DNA of 56,975 nt from Clostridiales bacterium (GCA_017615325.1 JAGAAI010000060.1:1-56975); one strand, 5' to 3'. Shown: positions 41,447 through 51,578, counted from the stretch's first letter. Notes: a model not told the origin generated them from the sequence alone. Made by a program: numbers and translations.

Positions 41447-44340
41447 TGGCAGAAGATAACGTAAACAAGAAAGACGGTCTGGCGGTCGGAGGTATATCCG
41501 GCAGCAAGATGATGCGTGCCGGACGTGTCCGCAAAAAGAAGACGGATGATACAGCTGCACAAGCTGAGAAGGAGACTAAGGTCGAGGAGGCAGCGGCTCC
41601 TGTTGAACCGGCAGAGGAAGTAAAGAAACCTGCCAAGACGGCTGCTGCCAAGAAGACCAAGGCGGCCGAGGCTGAAGAGGCTCCCTCCAAGGAAGAAAAG
41701 AAGACAACAAGGAAGTCTACCAAGACAGCCAAGGCTGCTGAGAAGGAAGCTGAAGCTCCTGCTGAAGAGACAAAGGCTGCTGAAGAGCCTGCGAAGAAGA
41801 CGACAAAGAAGACTTCTTCCAAGACTAAGGCTGCTGAGAAGACAGAAGAAGCAGAGGCAGAAAAGCCTGCTAAGAAGACAACAAAGAAGACAGCAAAAGC
41901 TGAGAAGACAGAAGAGGCTCCCACAAAGGAAGAGCCAGAAGTTGCTCCCAAGGCTGAAGAGCCCAAGAAAGAAGCAGCTGAAGAAAAGCCTGCTGTTGAA
42001 ACTCCCGCTAAGCCCGAGAAGGCTGAAGAGCCTGCAAAAGAGCCTGAGGCACCCGAAGCTCCTAAGGAGCCCGCTAAGCCCAAGCTCTCTTCTGCGGTTA
42101 TCTCTTTGCCCGACGCTCCCGGCAAGGCTGTCAAGAACTCAACATATATTACTTATGACCGTAAGTCACCCGTAAGACGTGATGATAACAGAGGCGGTTA
42201 CCGCCAGGGCGGTCAGGGCGGCCAGGGCAGAGGCCCGAGGCCTGACAGAGGAGACAGACAGGGACGCGGTGATGCATCCTTCATGAAGGATAAGGATGAC
42301 GATACACCTACAAGGCCGATGCCCAGAAAGGCATCCAAGCCCAAGTCCGATTCCCCTATCGAGGACGTAAAGAAGTCACGTGCAAACTTTGCAGAAAGAT
42401 CTGCAATCGAGAAGAAGCACAACGATGCAGACAGACGTGACAGGACCCAGACAGGTGATAAGAGAAAGCAGAGCCGTAACCAGCAGTACGAAGGACGTAT
42501 GGGAGCTGACGGTGAGTATGATGATTATTCCTTCAGGAAAAAGAAGAAGAAGGCAAGCTTAGGTCCCATCGAGCATGTGGAGCAGGTGATCACCCATATC
42601 CAGCTTCCTCCTTTCATCACTGTCAAGGAGTTCGCTGAAGGTATCGGCAAGAAGAGTTCCGATGTCATCATGGAACTCATGAAGCTCGGCGTCATGGCCA
42701 ACATCAATCAGGAACTGGACTTTGATACGGCATTCATGCTGGCTGACTCTTTCGGCATCGAAGCAGAGCCCATCACAGAGGTTACTGAAGAGGATATCCT
42801 TTTCGATGAGGGTGAGGACAATCCCGAGACACTCGAGACCAGGCCCCCTGTCGTTGTTGTCATGGGTCACGTTGACCATGGTAAGACATCCCTCCTCGAT
42901 AAGATCCGTTCCACGAACGTTATCGAGGGCGAGGCCGGCGGTATCACTCAGCACATCGGTGCTTATACCGTAAGGCTCAAGGGCCGTCAGATCACCTTCC
43001 TTGATACACCTGGTCACGAAGCTTTCACGACCATGCGTGCAAGAGGTGCCCAGTTCACGGATATCGCGATCCTCGTTGTAGCTGCAGACGACGGCGTCAT
43101 GCCTCAGACGATCGAGGCCATCAACCACGCCAAGGCTGCTAACACAGAGATCATCGTTGCGATCAACAAGATCGATAAGCCGGGCGCAAACATCGATAAG
43201 GTTAAGCAGGAACTTTCCAACTACGAGCTCCTCCCCGAGGAGTGGGGCGGTTCCACTATCATGGTTCCAGTTTCAGCCAAGAAGGGTGAGGGTATCGACG
43301 ACCTCCTCGAAGCAGTATTGCTCGTGGCTGACGTCATGGAACTCAAGGCTGACCCCAAGCGTCAGGCAAAGGGTGCCGTAATAGAAGCTCAGCTCGACAA
43401 GAACCGCGGTCCTGTTGCATCCGTTCTCGTTCAGAGAGGTACGCTGCGCCAGGGCGATTCCGTTGTCTGCGGCGCCATGATGGGTAACGTCCGTGCCATG
43501 TACGACGACAAGGGCAACCCGATCAAGAAGGCAGGTCCTTCCATTCCTGTCGAGATCTTAGGTCTTCCTGAAGTACCTGAGGCAGGTGAGGAACTCTACG
43601 TCGTAACAGACGAGAAGGTTGCCCGCCAGCTGGTCGAGAAGAGAAAGATCAAGCAGCGTGAAGCTCATATCCACCAGTCTTCGAGGATGAGCCTTGATAA
43701 CCTCGCAGCCCAGATGGCAGCAGGTGATGTCAAGGATCTTAACCTCATCGTTAAGGCTGACGTTCAGGGTTCCGTTGAGGCTGTTATCCAGTCTCTCGAA
43801 AAGCTTAGTAACGAGGAAGTCAACGTCAAGGTCATCCACGGTGCCGTTGGTGCCATCAATGAGTCCGACGTTGTACTGGCTGACGTATCCAACGCCATCA
43901 TCATCGGCTTCAACGTCCGTCCTAACCAGGTCATCGTTGACAAGGCCAAGGAAGCAGGCGTTGATATCAGGCTCTATAACATCATCTACAAGGCCATAGA
44001 GGACGTTGAGCTCGCCATGAAGGGTATGCTCGCACCTGTCATCGAAGAGGTCGTCTTAGGTCACGCTGAGATCCGTGAGCTCTTCAAGGTATCGGGCCTT
44101 GGAACCATCGGCGGAAGCTATGTAACAGACGGTAAGATCGTAAGGAACTGCGGTGTAAGGGTCATCCGTCAGGATGTCGTAATCTACACGGGTAAGCTGG
44201 GATCGCTCCAGCGTTTGAAGGACGCAGTCAAGGAAGTCAATTCCGGCTTCGAGTGCGGACTTACGATCGAGAACTATAATGACATCAAGGTCGGCGACGT
44301 TGTTGAGGCATTCGATAACGTTGAAGTTGAAAGAGAGTAA
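41446..44340 (+). CDS. infB: Translation initiation factor IF-2
   Basis: 964 aa, a long IF-2. The first about 230 residues are a low-complexity Lys/Ala/Glu/Pro region with repeated [16 protein letters not shown] units. A Gly/Arg-rich patch ([20 protein letters not shown]) follows, then the conserved core: GTPase with [16 protein letters not shown] and NKID, and the C-terminal barrel and initiator-tRNA domain. It places fMet-tRNA on the 30S subunit. AAGGAGG lies just before the ATG. Confidence 0.97.
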   Translation: MAEDNVNKKDGLAVGGISGSKMMRAGRVRKKKTDDTAAQAEKETKVEEAAAPVEPAEEVKKPAKTAAAKKTKAAEAEEAPSKEEKKTTRKSTKTAKAAEKEAEAPAEETKAAEEPAKKTTKKTSSKTKAAEKTEEAEAEKPAKKTTKKTAKAEKTEEAPTKEEPEVAPKAEEPKKEAAEEKPAVETPAKPEKAEEPAKEPEAPEAPKEPAKPKLSSAVISLPDAPGKAVKNSTYITYDRKSPVRRDDNRGGYRQGGQGGQGRGPRPDRGDRQGRGDASFMKDKDDDTPTRPMPRKASKPKSDSPIEDVKKSRANFAERSAIEKKHNDADRRDRTQTGDKRKQSRNQQYEGRMGADGEYDDYSFRKKKKKASLGPIEHVEQVITHIQLPPFITVKEFAEGIGKKSSDVIMELMKLGVMANINQELDFDTAFMLADSFGIEAEPITEVTEEDILFDEGEDNPETLETRPPVVVVMGHVDHGKTSLLDKIRSTNVIEGEAGGITQHIGAYTVRLKGRQITFLDTPGHEAFTTMRARGAQFTDIAILVVAADDGVMPQTIEAINHAKAANTEIIVAINKIDKPGANIDKVKQELSNYELLPEEWGGSTIMVPVSAKKGEGIDDLLEAVLLVADVMELKADPKRQAKGAVIEAQLDKNRGPVASVLVQRGTLRQGDSVVCGAMMGNVRAMYDDKGNPIKKAGPSIPVEILGLPEVPEAGEELYVVTDEKVARQLVEKRKIKQREAHIHQSSRMSLDNLAAQMAAGDVKDLNLIVKADVQGSVEAVIQSLEKLSNEEVNVKVIHGAVGAINESDVVLADVSNAIIIGFNVRPNQVIVDKAKEAGVDIRLYNIIYKAIEDVELAMKGMLAPVIEEVVLGHAEIRELFKVSGLGTIGGSYVTDGKIVRNCGVRVIRQDVVIYTGKLGSLQRLKDAVKEVNSGFECGLTIENYNDIKVGDVVEAFDNVEVERE

Positions 44341-44343
44341 GAT

Positions 44344-44742
44344 ATGAAAAAGAACAGATCGGATCTGGTCGCAGATGAACTCCGCAAGATCATCTCCGAC
44401 TGCATCCTGAATAAGCTCAAGGACCCGAGGATACCTTTGCTTACGTCGGTGACGGAAGTAAAGGTGTCATCCGACCTGTCTCATGCCACATGCTTCATCT
44501 CCATCTACGGTGATGAGAATGTCAAGGCTGAGGCTATGAAGGCGATCAATCACGCATCAGGATTCATAAGACGCGAGGTCGCAAATAACATGCGCCTCCG
44601 CGTAGTTCCCGAGCTCCATTTCAAGCAGGATAATTCTCTCGAGGAAGCTGCCGCCATAGGCAGAAGGATCGATGAGGTCATCGCTGAAGACGAGCGGAAA
44701 GCGCGTGAGAGACAAGAGAAGCAGTCCGACCGGACTGAGTAA
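44344..44742 (+). CDS. rbfA: Ribosome-binding factor A
   Basis: 132 aa. KH-like fold with RKIISDCILNKLKDPRI and SVTEVKVSSDLSHATCFISI. It assists 16S rRNA 5'-end maturation at low temperature. Starts four bases after infB. Confidence 0.95.
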   Translation: MKKNRSDLVADELRKIISDCILNKLKDPRIPLLTSVTEVKVSSDLSHATCFISIYGDENVKAEAMKAINHASGFIRREVANNMRLRVVPELHFKQDNSLEEAAAIGRRIDEVIAEDERKARERQEKQSDRTE

Positions 44743-44765
44743 GGATTCCGGTGAGGGGGGTCACA

Positions 44766-45842
44766 ATGGATATCGTAAACAACGACATTAATTCTTATAA
44801 CGAGAAATACCTGGCAGATGCCGACAGGATGGCTAAGCGCTTTATCGAAGCGGCCGGGAAACTGAAGGAGACGGACAGCGCAGCTCTTGTCTTTCCTCAC
44901 AGGAGTGTTGACGGCGACTGCGTAGGGGCTGCCTGCGGGCTTTCCGACATGCTCCGCGCTCTGGGCGCAAACGCATATGTTGCAATGCCCGAGAAACTTC
45001 CTGAGAACATGAACTTCCTGGGAGTTGATGACCTCCTCTTCTATCCTGCAGAAGATCCCGAATTCAACAAGGACCGCCTTGTTAAGGGAAAGCCTTACGG
45101 TGCTGCATTTGCAGTCGATTGCTCAGAAAGCGGCAGGATGGGCGACTGCGGCAGGTACTTTGATATGTTCGATCAGCACCTGATCGTTGATCACCACGCT
45201 TCGGTCAAGGTCAGATCCGAAGATTACTGGATAATGCCCGAAGCGTCTTCAGCCAGCGAACTCTGTTTCTACATAGGACTTGCGATCGAGCGTATAACGG
45301 GAATAACAGTGATCAGCGAGAGGGTAGCAGACTGCTTCACGGCGGGTATCGTAACGGATACGGGAAGATTTACCTATACCAATACAAAACCCGAGACTCT
45401 TATCGCTGCAGGACTCCTGATGTCTCGCGGAGCTTCCATCAATGCGGCAAGTTATAACCTCTTCGACAGGGTCAAGGTCGGCAACTACAGGATATCTGCA
45501 GCTGCAAGGCTTACGACGAAGTTCTTTGCTGACGGCAAGATCGCTGTAACATTCGTGCCGAGGGAACTTTTCGATGAGTATGGTGCCGATAACGCCGGCG
45601 TTGACGATGTCGTTGCAGTAATGCGCGATATAGACGGAGTCGAACTTGCGATAATGCTAAGGACCCTGGAGAACGGTACCATAAGGGGCAACTTAAGATC
45701 CAAATCTTACTTCGACTGTGCCAAGTTAGCCGAGCAGTTCGGTGGCGGCGGACATGCCAAGGCATCAGGATTCACGGCTTCCGATATCGATCTCACTGAG
45801 CTTGCTGACAGAGTCCTGGAAGCAGCCATGAAGATGATATGA
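44766..45842 (+). CDS. nrnA: DHH-family phosphoesterase, NrnA-like
   Basis: About 358 aa. DHH motifs: HRSVDGDCVGA (metal-binding Asp49/Asp51), DCSESGRMG and LIVDHHASV. The C-terminal DHHA1 domain has GGGGHAKASGF. Degrades nano-RNA and may hydrolyse pAp or pApA. The ATG at 44766 follows GAGGGGGG by five bases; a GTG at 44751 would use that ribosome site as coding sequence. Overlaps truB (ATGA). Confidence 0.92.
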   Translation: MDIVNNDINSYNEKYLADADRMAKRFIEAAGKLKETDSAALVFPHRSVDGDCVGAACGLSDMLRALGANAYVAMPEKLPENMNFLGVDDLLFYPAEDPEFNKDRLVKGKPYGAAFAVDCSESGRMGDCGRYFDMFDQHLIVDHHASVKVRSEDYWIMPEASSASELCFYIGLAIERITGITVISERVADCFTAGIVTDTGRFTYTNTKPETLIAAGLLMSRGASINAASYNLFDRVKVGNYRISAAARLTTKFFADGKIAVTFVPRELFDEYGADNAGVDDVVAVMRDIDGVELAIMLRTLENGTIRGNLRSKSYFDCAKLAEQFGGGGHAKASGFTASDIDLTELADRVLEAAMKMI

Positions 45843-46804
45843 ACGACAAGGAAAGCCATAACGGAATAATACTCCTTGATAAGGGAATAGGTCTGACTTC
45901 AATGTCTTGCGACGTTGCAGTGCGAAAGACCCTGTCCATGCGTAAAGTCGGACACCTGGGAACTCTGGATCCCTTTGCAACGGGACTCCTGCCGATCTTC
46001 GTCGGCGATGCCCTTAAGATCTTAAGATACTGTGAAGACTACGATAAGCGCTATGTCTGCACCGCAAGGTTCGGAATGGCGACCGATACTCTTGATAAAG
46101 ACGGCGAAGTTATCTTCGAGAACTATCCGGATAAGGATACGATGGCAAAGCTCATCGAGACTGACTTCAGATCAGTAAGGGAAGCATTTGCCGAAGAAGA
46201 GAAGATAACGGAACAGATGCCGCCCAAATACTCAGCCAAGAAGATCAACGGCCGCAAGGCATACGAACTTGCGAGGGCAGGGAAGGACGATCTTCTGGAA
46301 GAATCCTTAAAGCCCCACCATGTAAAGATCCATTCAATTGACATAGTCAGCATAACGCCTCAGGACAAAGGCTTTGATCTTGAATTTGCCGTGTGGTGTT
46401 CTAAGGGAACTTACATCAGGACCATAGCAGACGAGGTTGGGCGCAAGACCGGCTTCGGCGCGACGGCAATGTCCTTAAGACGCATAACAGAGGGACCTTT
46501 CGATATTTCTTCTGCGGTAACTGAAGACAGGATGAAAGAGATGGCAAATTCCGGCGATTTCTCGTTTATAATTAGTTCTGACAAGGCTCTGGAACACATT
46601 CCATCAATAGATGTCGATGACAGGACCGCCGACGACATCTCTCACGGAAGGCGTGTCCCTCTGTCCCGGATAAAGAGTCTTACCGGTTCAGCTCTTGCTG
46701 ACAGGTACCGCGCTTTATACGCCGGAAAGCTTATTGCAATGTTAGTCCCTGCCGAAGACTGCGGCACAAAATATCTTAAATGCGAGAGGGTATTTATCAG
46801 TTGA
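45839..46804 (+). CDS. truB: tRNA pseudouridine-55 synthase
   Basis: 321 aa. HLGTLDPFATG carries catalytic Asp44; also KRYVCTARFG and SKGTYIRTIADEVG. Isomerises U55 in the T-loop of tRNAs, including the two tRNAs in this window. Coupled to nrnA and ribF. Confidence 0.96.
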   Translation: MNDKESHNGIILLDKGIGLTSMSCDVAVRKTLSMRKVGHLGTLDPFATGLLPIFVGDALKILRYCEDYDKRYVCTARFGMATDTLDKDGEVIFENYPDKDTMAKLIETDFRSVREAFAEEEKITEQMPPKYSAKKINGRKAYELARAGKDDLLEESLKPHHVKIHSIDIVSITPQDKGFDLEFAVWCSKGTYIRTIADEVGRKTGFGATAMSLRRITEGPFDISSAVTEDRMKEMANSGDFSFIISSDKALEHIPSIDVDDRTADDISHGRRVPLSRIKSLTGSALADRYRALYAGKLIAMLVPAEDCGTKYLKCERVFIS

Positions 46805-47733
46805 ACTACGATCTTAGGATACATTATCCCGATACATTGCCTTTCAGGCCCGAGAGCCGCGTGGTCGCACTCGGCCTTTTTGACGGCATGCACCTGGGGC
46901 ATATCGAGATAATGAAGAAGACGATAAAACTCGCAAAGGCGGCAGGCCTTACGCCCATGGTACAGACCTTCACGGGCCTTCATAAGACAGAGGACGGCTT
47001 GCTTTATACCTACCGCGAAAGATGTGATCTCATAGCATCAACGGGCATCCAGGATGTGCTTGTCCTCTCCTTTAACGATGTCAGGGATATGGCTCCCGAA
47101 CTCTTTTTTGATGACATGCTCCGCATCCGCGCAGGTGCAGCCTGTGTTGTCTGCGGCGACGACTATACTTTCGGTGCAAAGGGCGCGGGTAAGCCTGATC
47201 TTCTCAAAAAACTCGGCAAGGAACGCGACATAGGCGTAAGGATCGTTCCGGAGCTCGATCTTGACGGTAAGCGCATCTCAACGACCAGAATGAGGGAAGC
47301 CTTAGGCCGGGGTGACGTTGCCGAAGTTGCCAGGCTTTGCGGAGGGCGCCCTTATTACTACTCCGGCCGCGTCGTCCGGGGCAAGCAGGAAGGCCGCAAG
47401 ATGGGATTCCCCACGGCAAACGTCGTAGTGGATAAGTTCTGTGTCAAGCGCGGCGTATATGCCTCCCGCATTACTATCGGACATAATACCTTCTTCGGTG
47501 TAACTAACATCGGCCGCCGTCCAACTATCGAAAACGATGCTCCGACCGATATCGTCGAGACATATATCTTTGATTTTGATGAGGACATATACGGTGTCAT
47601 GATCAAGGTCGAACTCCTTGAATTTATCCGCCCCGAGAAGAGTTTCTCAGGCCGTGAAGAACTAATCTTGAATGTTGAGCAGAATAAGGCGGATGCGATG
47701 AAGTATTTATCTGAGTCCGGTTATCTGGAATAG
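46801..47733 (+). CDS. ribF: Bifunctional riboflavin kinase/FAD synthetase
   Basis: About 311 aa. Adenylyltransferase half with GLFDGMHLGH and the later STTRMREALGRGDV; kinase half with GFPTANVVVD and FGVTNIGRRPT. Makes FMN and FAD, which MetF also needs. The best start is TTG at 46801 overlapping the truB stop (TTGA), with GAGAGGG ten bases upstream; an ATG at 46780 lacks a site. Confidence 0.94.
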   Translation: MNYDLRIHYPDTLPFRPESRVVALGLFDGMHLGHIEIMKKTIKLAKAAGLTPMVQTFTGLHKTEDGLLYTYRERCDLIASTGIQDVLVLSFNDVRDMAPELFFDDMLRIRAGAACVVCGDDYTFGAKGAGKPDLLKKLGKERDIGVRIVPELDLDGKRISTTRMREALGRGDVAEVARLCGGRPYYYSGRVVRGKQEGRKMGFPTANVVVDKFCVKRGVYASRITIGHNTFFGVTNIGRRPTIENDAPTDIVETYIFDFDEDIYGVMIKVELLEFIRPEKSFSGREELILNVEQNKADAMKYLSESGYLE

Positions 47734-47758
47734 ATGATCAGTTAGGGAGGTATCCTTT

Positions 47759-48160
47759 ATGAAGCGTGAATTAGGTATAGCAAGATGCGGTCTTGCATGT
47801 TGTCTCTGTTCCGAAAATGTAAGCTGCAAGGGCTGCAGAAAGGACGGTTTTCTTGAACTGTCCTGGTGTAAGGATGCCGAGTGGTGTGATATCCGCAAAT
47901 GCGTTATCGCCAAAGGTCTCAGTGGCTGTTTTGAATGTGATCCCGCAGAATGCTCTAAGGGTATATATGCCGAGAAGATCAAACCCAGGGCTTTCGCGGA
48001 ATATGCAAAGAGATATGGCATCGAAGCTCTTCTTGACCGCCTTGAGATCAACGAGAAAAACGGTATCGTCTATCACCGTGAAGGCATAATGGGGGACTAC
48101 GACGAATTCGATGACTTGGAAGAACTCATTGAATTCATAAGAACAGGTGAGAGGAAATAA
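47759..48160 (+). CDS. DUF3795-type Cys-rich protein
   Basis: 133 aa. The N-terminal half has nine or so Cys in paired spacing (CGLACCLCSENVSCKGC, then C...C...CVI, CFEC), typical of DUF3795 zinc-binding-like proteins of unknown role. The C-terminus is helical. AGGGAGG precedes the ATG; 25 bases after ribF, so it may ride on that operon. Confidence 0.78.
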   Translation: MKRELGIARCGLACCLCSENVSCKGCRKDGFLELSWCKDAEWCDIRKCVIAKGLSGCFECDPAECSKGIYAEKIKPRAFAEYAKRYGIEALLDRLEINEKNGIVYHREGIMGDYDEFDDLEELIEFIRTGERK

Positions 48161-48207
48161 ATCTAAACATCTTTCATAAAAGTTTGATATACTTATCAAG
48201 TTGTTAA

Positions 48208-48290
48208 GCGCCTGTGATGGAATTGGCAGACATGCCAGATTTAGGTTCTGGTGGGAAACCGTGCAGGTTCAAGTCCTGTCAGGCGCACCA
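48208..48290 (+). tRNA. tRNA-Leu (anticodon TAG)
   Basis: Acceptor GCGCCTG/CAGGCGC, anticodon stem CCAGA/TCTGG with loop TTTAGGT (anticodon TAG), a variable arm GGTGGGAAACCGT, T-loop GGTTCAAGTCC, and encoded CCA. An extended -10 (TGATATACT) at 48186-48193 lies just upstream within a TTGATA/TATCAA inverted repeat. Confidence 0.95.
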
Positions 48291-48299
48291 GACTTTGCA

Positions 48300-48440
48300 A
48301 ATCAAAGCCTCGCAAAGGTCCTCCGCGCTTCGCTTGTGCGGAAAATGCGAGGCTTTGATTTTGCTCCGTGTAGGGTTGTGCGGAAAATGCGAGGCTTTGA
48401 TTTTGCTTCGTGAGGTTCGTGCGGAAAATACGAGGCTTTG
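48300..48440 (+). repeat. Tandem 41-42 bp repeats forming tRNA-Leu terminators
   Basis: GTGCGGAAAATGCGAGGCTT units begin at 48336, 48378 and (with changes) 48419. The first two are identical over about 31 bases. AATCAAAGCCTCGCA at 48300-48314 pairs perfectly with the unit at 48346-48360 and also with the second copy, giving 15-bp hairpins followed by TTTTGC. It looks like an amplified terminator directly after the tRNA. Confidence 0.75.
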
Positions 48441-48531
48441 GTAGACAGCCCCCTCTAAGATAGCTGTTTGTGGAATAAGCACCTAAGACCTAAAACTCTT
48501 CAGGGCAATTTGATGATTCCTGTTTTGAGAG

Positions 48532-48595
48532 TATAATCAAATCGAGGGCGGATATGTGTCAGCAGATCTTAGAGATCCTGATCGTAAGACAATGA
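48532..48595 (+). promoter_or_regulatory. Promoter and possible 13-codon leader ORF
   Basis: TATAAT at 48532-48537, then GAGGG (48544-48548) five bases before an ATG at 48554 that opens a short frame (MCQQILEILIVRQ, stop at 48593-48595). The main gene starts 25 bases later with its own GGGGG site. Whether the leader peptide is made is unknown. Confidence 0.35.
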
Positions 48596-48619
48596 TGCGT
48601 TGATAAGGGGGAATAGAGT

Positions 48620-49948
48620 ATGTATCCCGGCGGACAGTTGTTTTCTTTGGTAATGCTGTTTGTGGCTATCATGTCGGTTATCAGTGCTTTTTTGATTTGC
48701 ATAGGATTTATCATCCTTGTGCTGATCAGAGGCAGATCTGAGGCAGGGAATCAAAGCCCGCAGAGAAAAGTATTGATCTGGCTGCTTCCTTCGCTGGCGG
48801 TAACTCTATCAATAGTGGCTATAGTCATTGCTTTCTCACTATACCGGGAAAACAACCGGAACAGGATAACGGACATTCCCCGGGTTCATAACATTATGAA
48901 TAATGATGATCTGACAGATATCTTGAAAGCTGCTGATTCGGGTGACCGCGAGGCTTTTGCCGGTAAATTTTCCGAATATACGAGAAAACAGCCCGGATTT
49001 GAAGAAGAGATGGATGCCTTCCTGGCTTCATATCCCGGCAACATGTCAAATATCAAAACTGAAGACATGCGCGATCTTTTAATGGATTATGCGGAATATA
49101 ACATAGATGACGGTAAATCTGTTACCGACAGATACAAGTCGATCGGCGGCTATTGCAATGACAGGTGGTACTACATATTCATATCCTATTCTGACGGGGT
49201 CGGATCGGATGAAGATTATAAAGGATTAAACAGGATCATGATCCTGGATGAGGGTGCCAGGTTAAACTTTAAGATCAATGGTTCAGTTAAGACGTTTAAG
49301 TATATGCTCTGCGAAATTGAATATGCCGATCCAGACAGTTACCGGATAATAGGGAATGATCCTGTGTTGTGGAACCCAAAAGCGAGATCACCCGTTACGG
49401 AAGATCAGATGAAGGACATTATCAATAATTGTGAAGATTATTCAGATCTTACCGGAAAGCTCGGGGAGCCCGATGCCTTAAGCGAATTCAGGATGAACAG
49501 CGAATATCTGTATTATTATGAAGCACCTTCCGTAGATGGTGATCCTCGCTATTATTGTGTAAGGACATCCGGAACCGAGGCCGGGGGGACCATAGAAACC
49601 TGTTCCGTTTACGGGAAAGGAGGCAAAGAGATAAGCAGTTTGTATCCTTCCTCCAAGGCAGCTTATAACATGGAAACACCTCCAAAGGTCGAAGAATCTT
49701 TCAAACTGACACTTAATGAGAATTACACGATCAGTCGCGATAAACATCCGGGCTTCAGTAACCTGACATGGCACATTGAACACAACGGAGTAGAGATACT
49801 GGAACGCAATGCCAAGAAAGAGGCAGTGCTTTCCACGGGCAGCCAGTGGTTTACGGGAGATCAGGGGACATTTACCGTTTATCTTATGGCTTTTATCGAC
49901 GGAGGTTATGTAAGGGTCAGCAATATAATCGAATACTCCAAAAACTGA
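48620..49948 (+). CDS. Two-helix membrane-anchored protein with DUF5104-like domain
   Basis: 442 aa. Two N-terminal transmembrane helices (about 7-37 and 50-70), then an extracytoplasmic part. The stretch DDLTDILKAADSGDREAFAG and SVTDRYKSIGGYCNDRWYYI recalls the DUF5104 pattern. The C-terminal 100 residues look like an Ig-like domain (FKLTLNENYTISRDKHPGFS). Function unknown. GGGGG is eight bases before the ATG. Confidence 0.7.
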   Translation: MYPGGQLFSLVMLFVAIMSVISAFLICIGFIILVLIRGRSEAGNQSPQRKVLIWLLPSLAVTLSIVAIVIAFSLYRENNRNRITDIPRVHNIMNNDDLTDILKAADSGDREAFAGKFSEYTRKQPGFEEEMDAFLASYPGNMSNIKTEDMRDLLMDYAEYNIDDGKSVTDRYKSIGGYCNDRWYYIFISYSDGVGSDEDYKGLNRIMILDEGARLNFKINGSVKTFKYMLCEIEYADPDSYRIIGNDPVLWNPKARSPVTEDQMKDIINNCEDYSDLTGKLGEPDALSEFRMNSEYLYYYEAPSVDGDPRYYCVRTSGTEAGGTIETCSVYGKGGKEISSLYPSSKAAYNMETPPKVEESFKLTLNENYTISRDKHPGFSNLTWHIEHNGVEILERNAKKEAVLSTGSQWFTGDQGTFTVYLMAFIDGGYVRVSNIIEYSKN

Positions 49949-50047
49949 CCCAGCGGTTTTTATTTGAATAGGATTTCTTATCGATTGAACTTTTCTTATG
50001 AATGATATAATGAAAATGTTCGGATGATCTCTTTGGCGGGTAAAGAT

Positions 50048-50560
50048 ATGAGATTACTTTTTGAGATGGACAGGAAAGATTACGATCCAGATGGAGATGT
50101 TTTCAAACGTCTGTCTTCAAGAGGGATCATTTTCCGGGATGGCAAGGTGGCGGTGAGCTACAGCGGCAGGTACAAATACTGCAAGCTGCCCGGTGGCGGA
50201 CTCGAAGAAGGGGAAGATTCGATATCTGCAATGATGAGGGAAGTAAGGGAAGAGACAGGGCTTGTCGTAAAGCCCGCATCCATTCGTGAATTCGGATATG
50301 TCCACATGATTCAAAAGGGTAAATTCGAACCTGTTTATGTTCAGGATACATCCTATTATTTTTGTGACGCAGAAGACCTTATGGTCGAACCTCAGCTTAC
50401 CGAAAGTGAGATCAGGGAAGAGTGCGTCACATTATTTATTCCGGTGGAAGAAGCTGTCAGGCTGAACGAAGCTGCATTGGGAAATGACGCGGGATGCAGA
50501 TCTGTGATCGAGAGGGAACTCGGTGTGCTAAGACTCCTTTGCGAGGAATCCAACAGATGA
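50048..50560 (+). CDS. NUDIX hydrolase
   Basis: About 170 aa. The Nudix box is GGGLEEGEDSISAMMREVRE followed by ETG, with the catalytic Glu residues intact. Substrate unknown. TATAAT at 50006-50011 implies a transcript start near 50018. The ATG at 50048 (weak GGCGGG site) is preferred to the one at 50024, which lies almost at the transcript end. Overlaps the next gene by ATGA. Confidence 0.88.
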   Translation: MRLLFEMDRKDYDPDGDVFKRLSSRGIIFRDGKVAVSYSGRYKYCKLPGGGLEEGEDSISAMMREVREETGLVVKPASIREFGYVHMIQKGKFEPVYVQDTSYYFCDAEDLMVEPQLTESEIREECVTLFIPVEEAVRLNEAALGNDAGCRSVIERELGVLRLLCEESNR

Positions 50561-51360
50561 CAGAAAAAAACCAAACGATAGCTTCTGCCGATCTTCAAAA
50601 GGGCGGCATAAGCCGTAATGTTCTTAAGATAATAGCTATCACTACTATTACGATCGGGCATTTCTTCCTTTATACATTCACAAGACACCGTTGTTTTGGT
50701 GCAAGCGGAGTCGGTGTAGGGCTCATGACCCTGGTCTGTTTTGTAGGTCCGCCGATCTTCTTGTTCTTTATCTCTGAAGGTTTCAGGTACACGGGGTCCA
50801 AGGTAAGATACGGCAGGAGACTTCTTATATTCGCGTTGATTACCCAGCTTATATTTGCGGTCACGACGAAGGACGGCTTGGGCTTTGATGTAATGAGGTT
50901 CTTCTTTGTATGGAATGTTTTCTTCGCTTTGTTTATAGGCTTCCTCGACCTTTGTATCCTGAATTCCAAGATGAAGCTTCCCGTTAAGATCCTGCTGGTT
51001 ATTGCGACCTTGGCACAGACATATCTTATGAGTGCCGAGTGGATGGTTTTCGGGCCTCTGATGATAATCGCTTTCTACTATCTTAAGGACCGCAGGATCA
51101 TCGCTTTTATAGTTGCGGAACTGCTCGTATACTTAACCTTCTTCTTTGCTGACTGTGGCTTGGACGGCAGTTTCCAGCTGAATTTCCTGTCCAACCAGAT
51201 GAAATATGTCTTGCCCTATAGTGCAGTCGGGATCTTCCTTGTGCTTTTCCTTTACAAGGGAAGGAACGGCAAAAAGAGCAAGTTTATTCAGTATTTTTTC
51301 TATGTTTTCTATCCGCTCCATCTTTTGCTTATTGATATCTTTTTGCTTCTGACCCGATAG
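50557..51360 (+). CDS. TraX family membrane protein
   Basis: About 267 aa with around eight transmembrane helices. The start ISRNVLKIIAITTITIGHFF and the end FFYVFYPLHLLLIDIFLLL are typical of TraX-type proteins (F-plasmid pilin acetylase relatives), common in clostridial chromosomes with no plasmid link. It may acetylate a surface molecule. GAGG ten bases upstream; translationally coupled to the NUDIX gene. Confidence 0.85.
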   Translation: MTEKNQTIASADLQKGGISRNVLKIIAITTITIGHFFLYTFTRHRCFGASGVGVGLMTLVCFVGPPIFLFFISEGFRYTGSKVRYGRRLLIFALITQLIFAVTTKDGLGFDVMRFFFVWNVFFALFIGFLDLCILNSKMKLPVKILLVIATLAQTYLMSAEWMVFGPLMIIAFYYLKDRRIIAFIVAELLVYLTFFFADCGLDGSFQLNFLSNQMKYVLPYSAVGIFLVLFLYKGRNGKKSKFIQYFFYVFYPLHLLLIDIFLLLTR

Positions 51361-51419
51361 CGAAGATATCAAGATAACAAGTGTTATAATCTTCTTATCG
51401 TTTTGAAGGGGATATCCGA

Positions 51420-51578
51420 ATGAGCAATATAAGAACTAACTACGAGACATGGTACGAAGGCGAGGGATACTGCCGGGGGACTGAACCCGCAGATTTTTGC
51501 GATGAGCTGATCAGACTGTGTCCGCCTGCGCCCGGCAAAAAGGTTCTGGATACCATAATCTGCGAGAGGATCTTATGA
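51420..51578 (+). pseudogene. Truncated SAM-methyltransferase remnant
   Basis: A 52-codon frame with its own promoter (TATAAT near 51385) and GAAGGGG site. It reads like the start of a TehB-type methyltransferase: YETWYEGEGYCRGTEPADFC, then KKVLDT where family members have KVLDIGCGEG. It breaks off exactly there and ends in a stop overlapping the next gene (ATGA). The catalytic part is gone, so it looks like a deletion relic now serving as a translated leader for the downstream protease. Confidence 0.55.

Noticed and set aside
41316..42134. A 272-codon minus-strand frame rich in Ser/Ala opposite infB
   Set aside because: It is the complement of the Lys/Ala/Glu repeat region of IF-2, which naturally avoids stops; no ribosome site or known family.
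48336..48440. Three 41-42 bp repeats as a CRISPR array
   Set aside because: The whole unit, not a repeat plus unique spacer, is duplicated, and no cas genes are present.
50557..51360. TraX as evidence of a conjugative plasmid or integrated element
   Set aside because: TraX-family proteins are common in clostridial chromosomes; no other transfer, integrase or relaxase gene is present.
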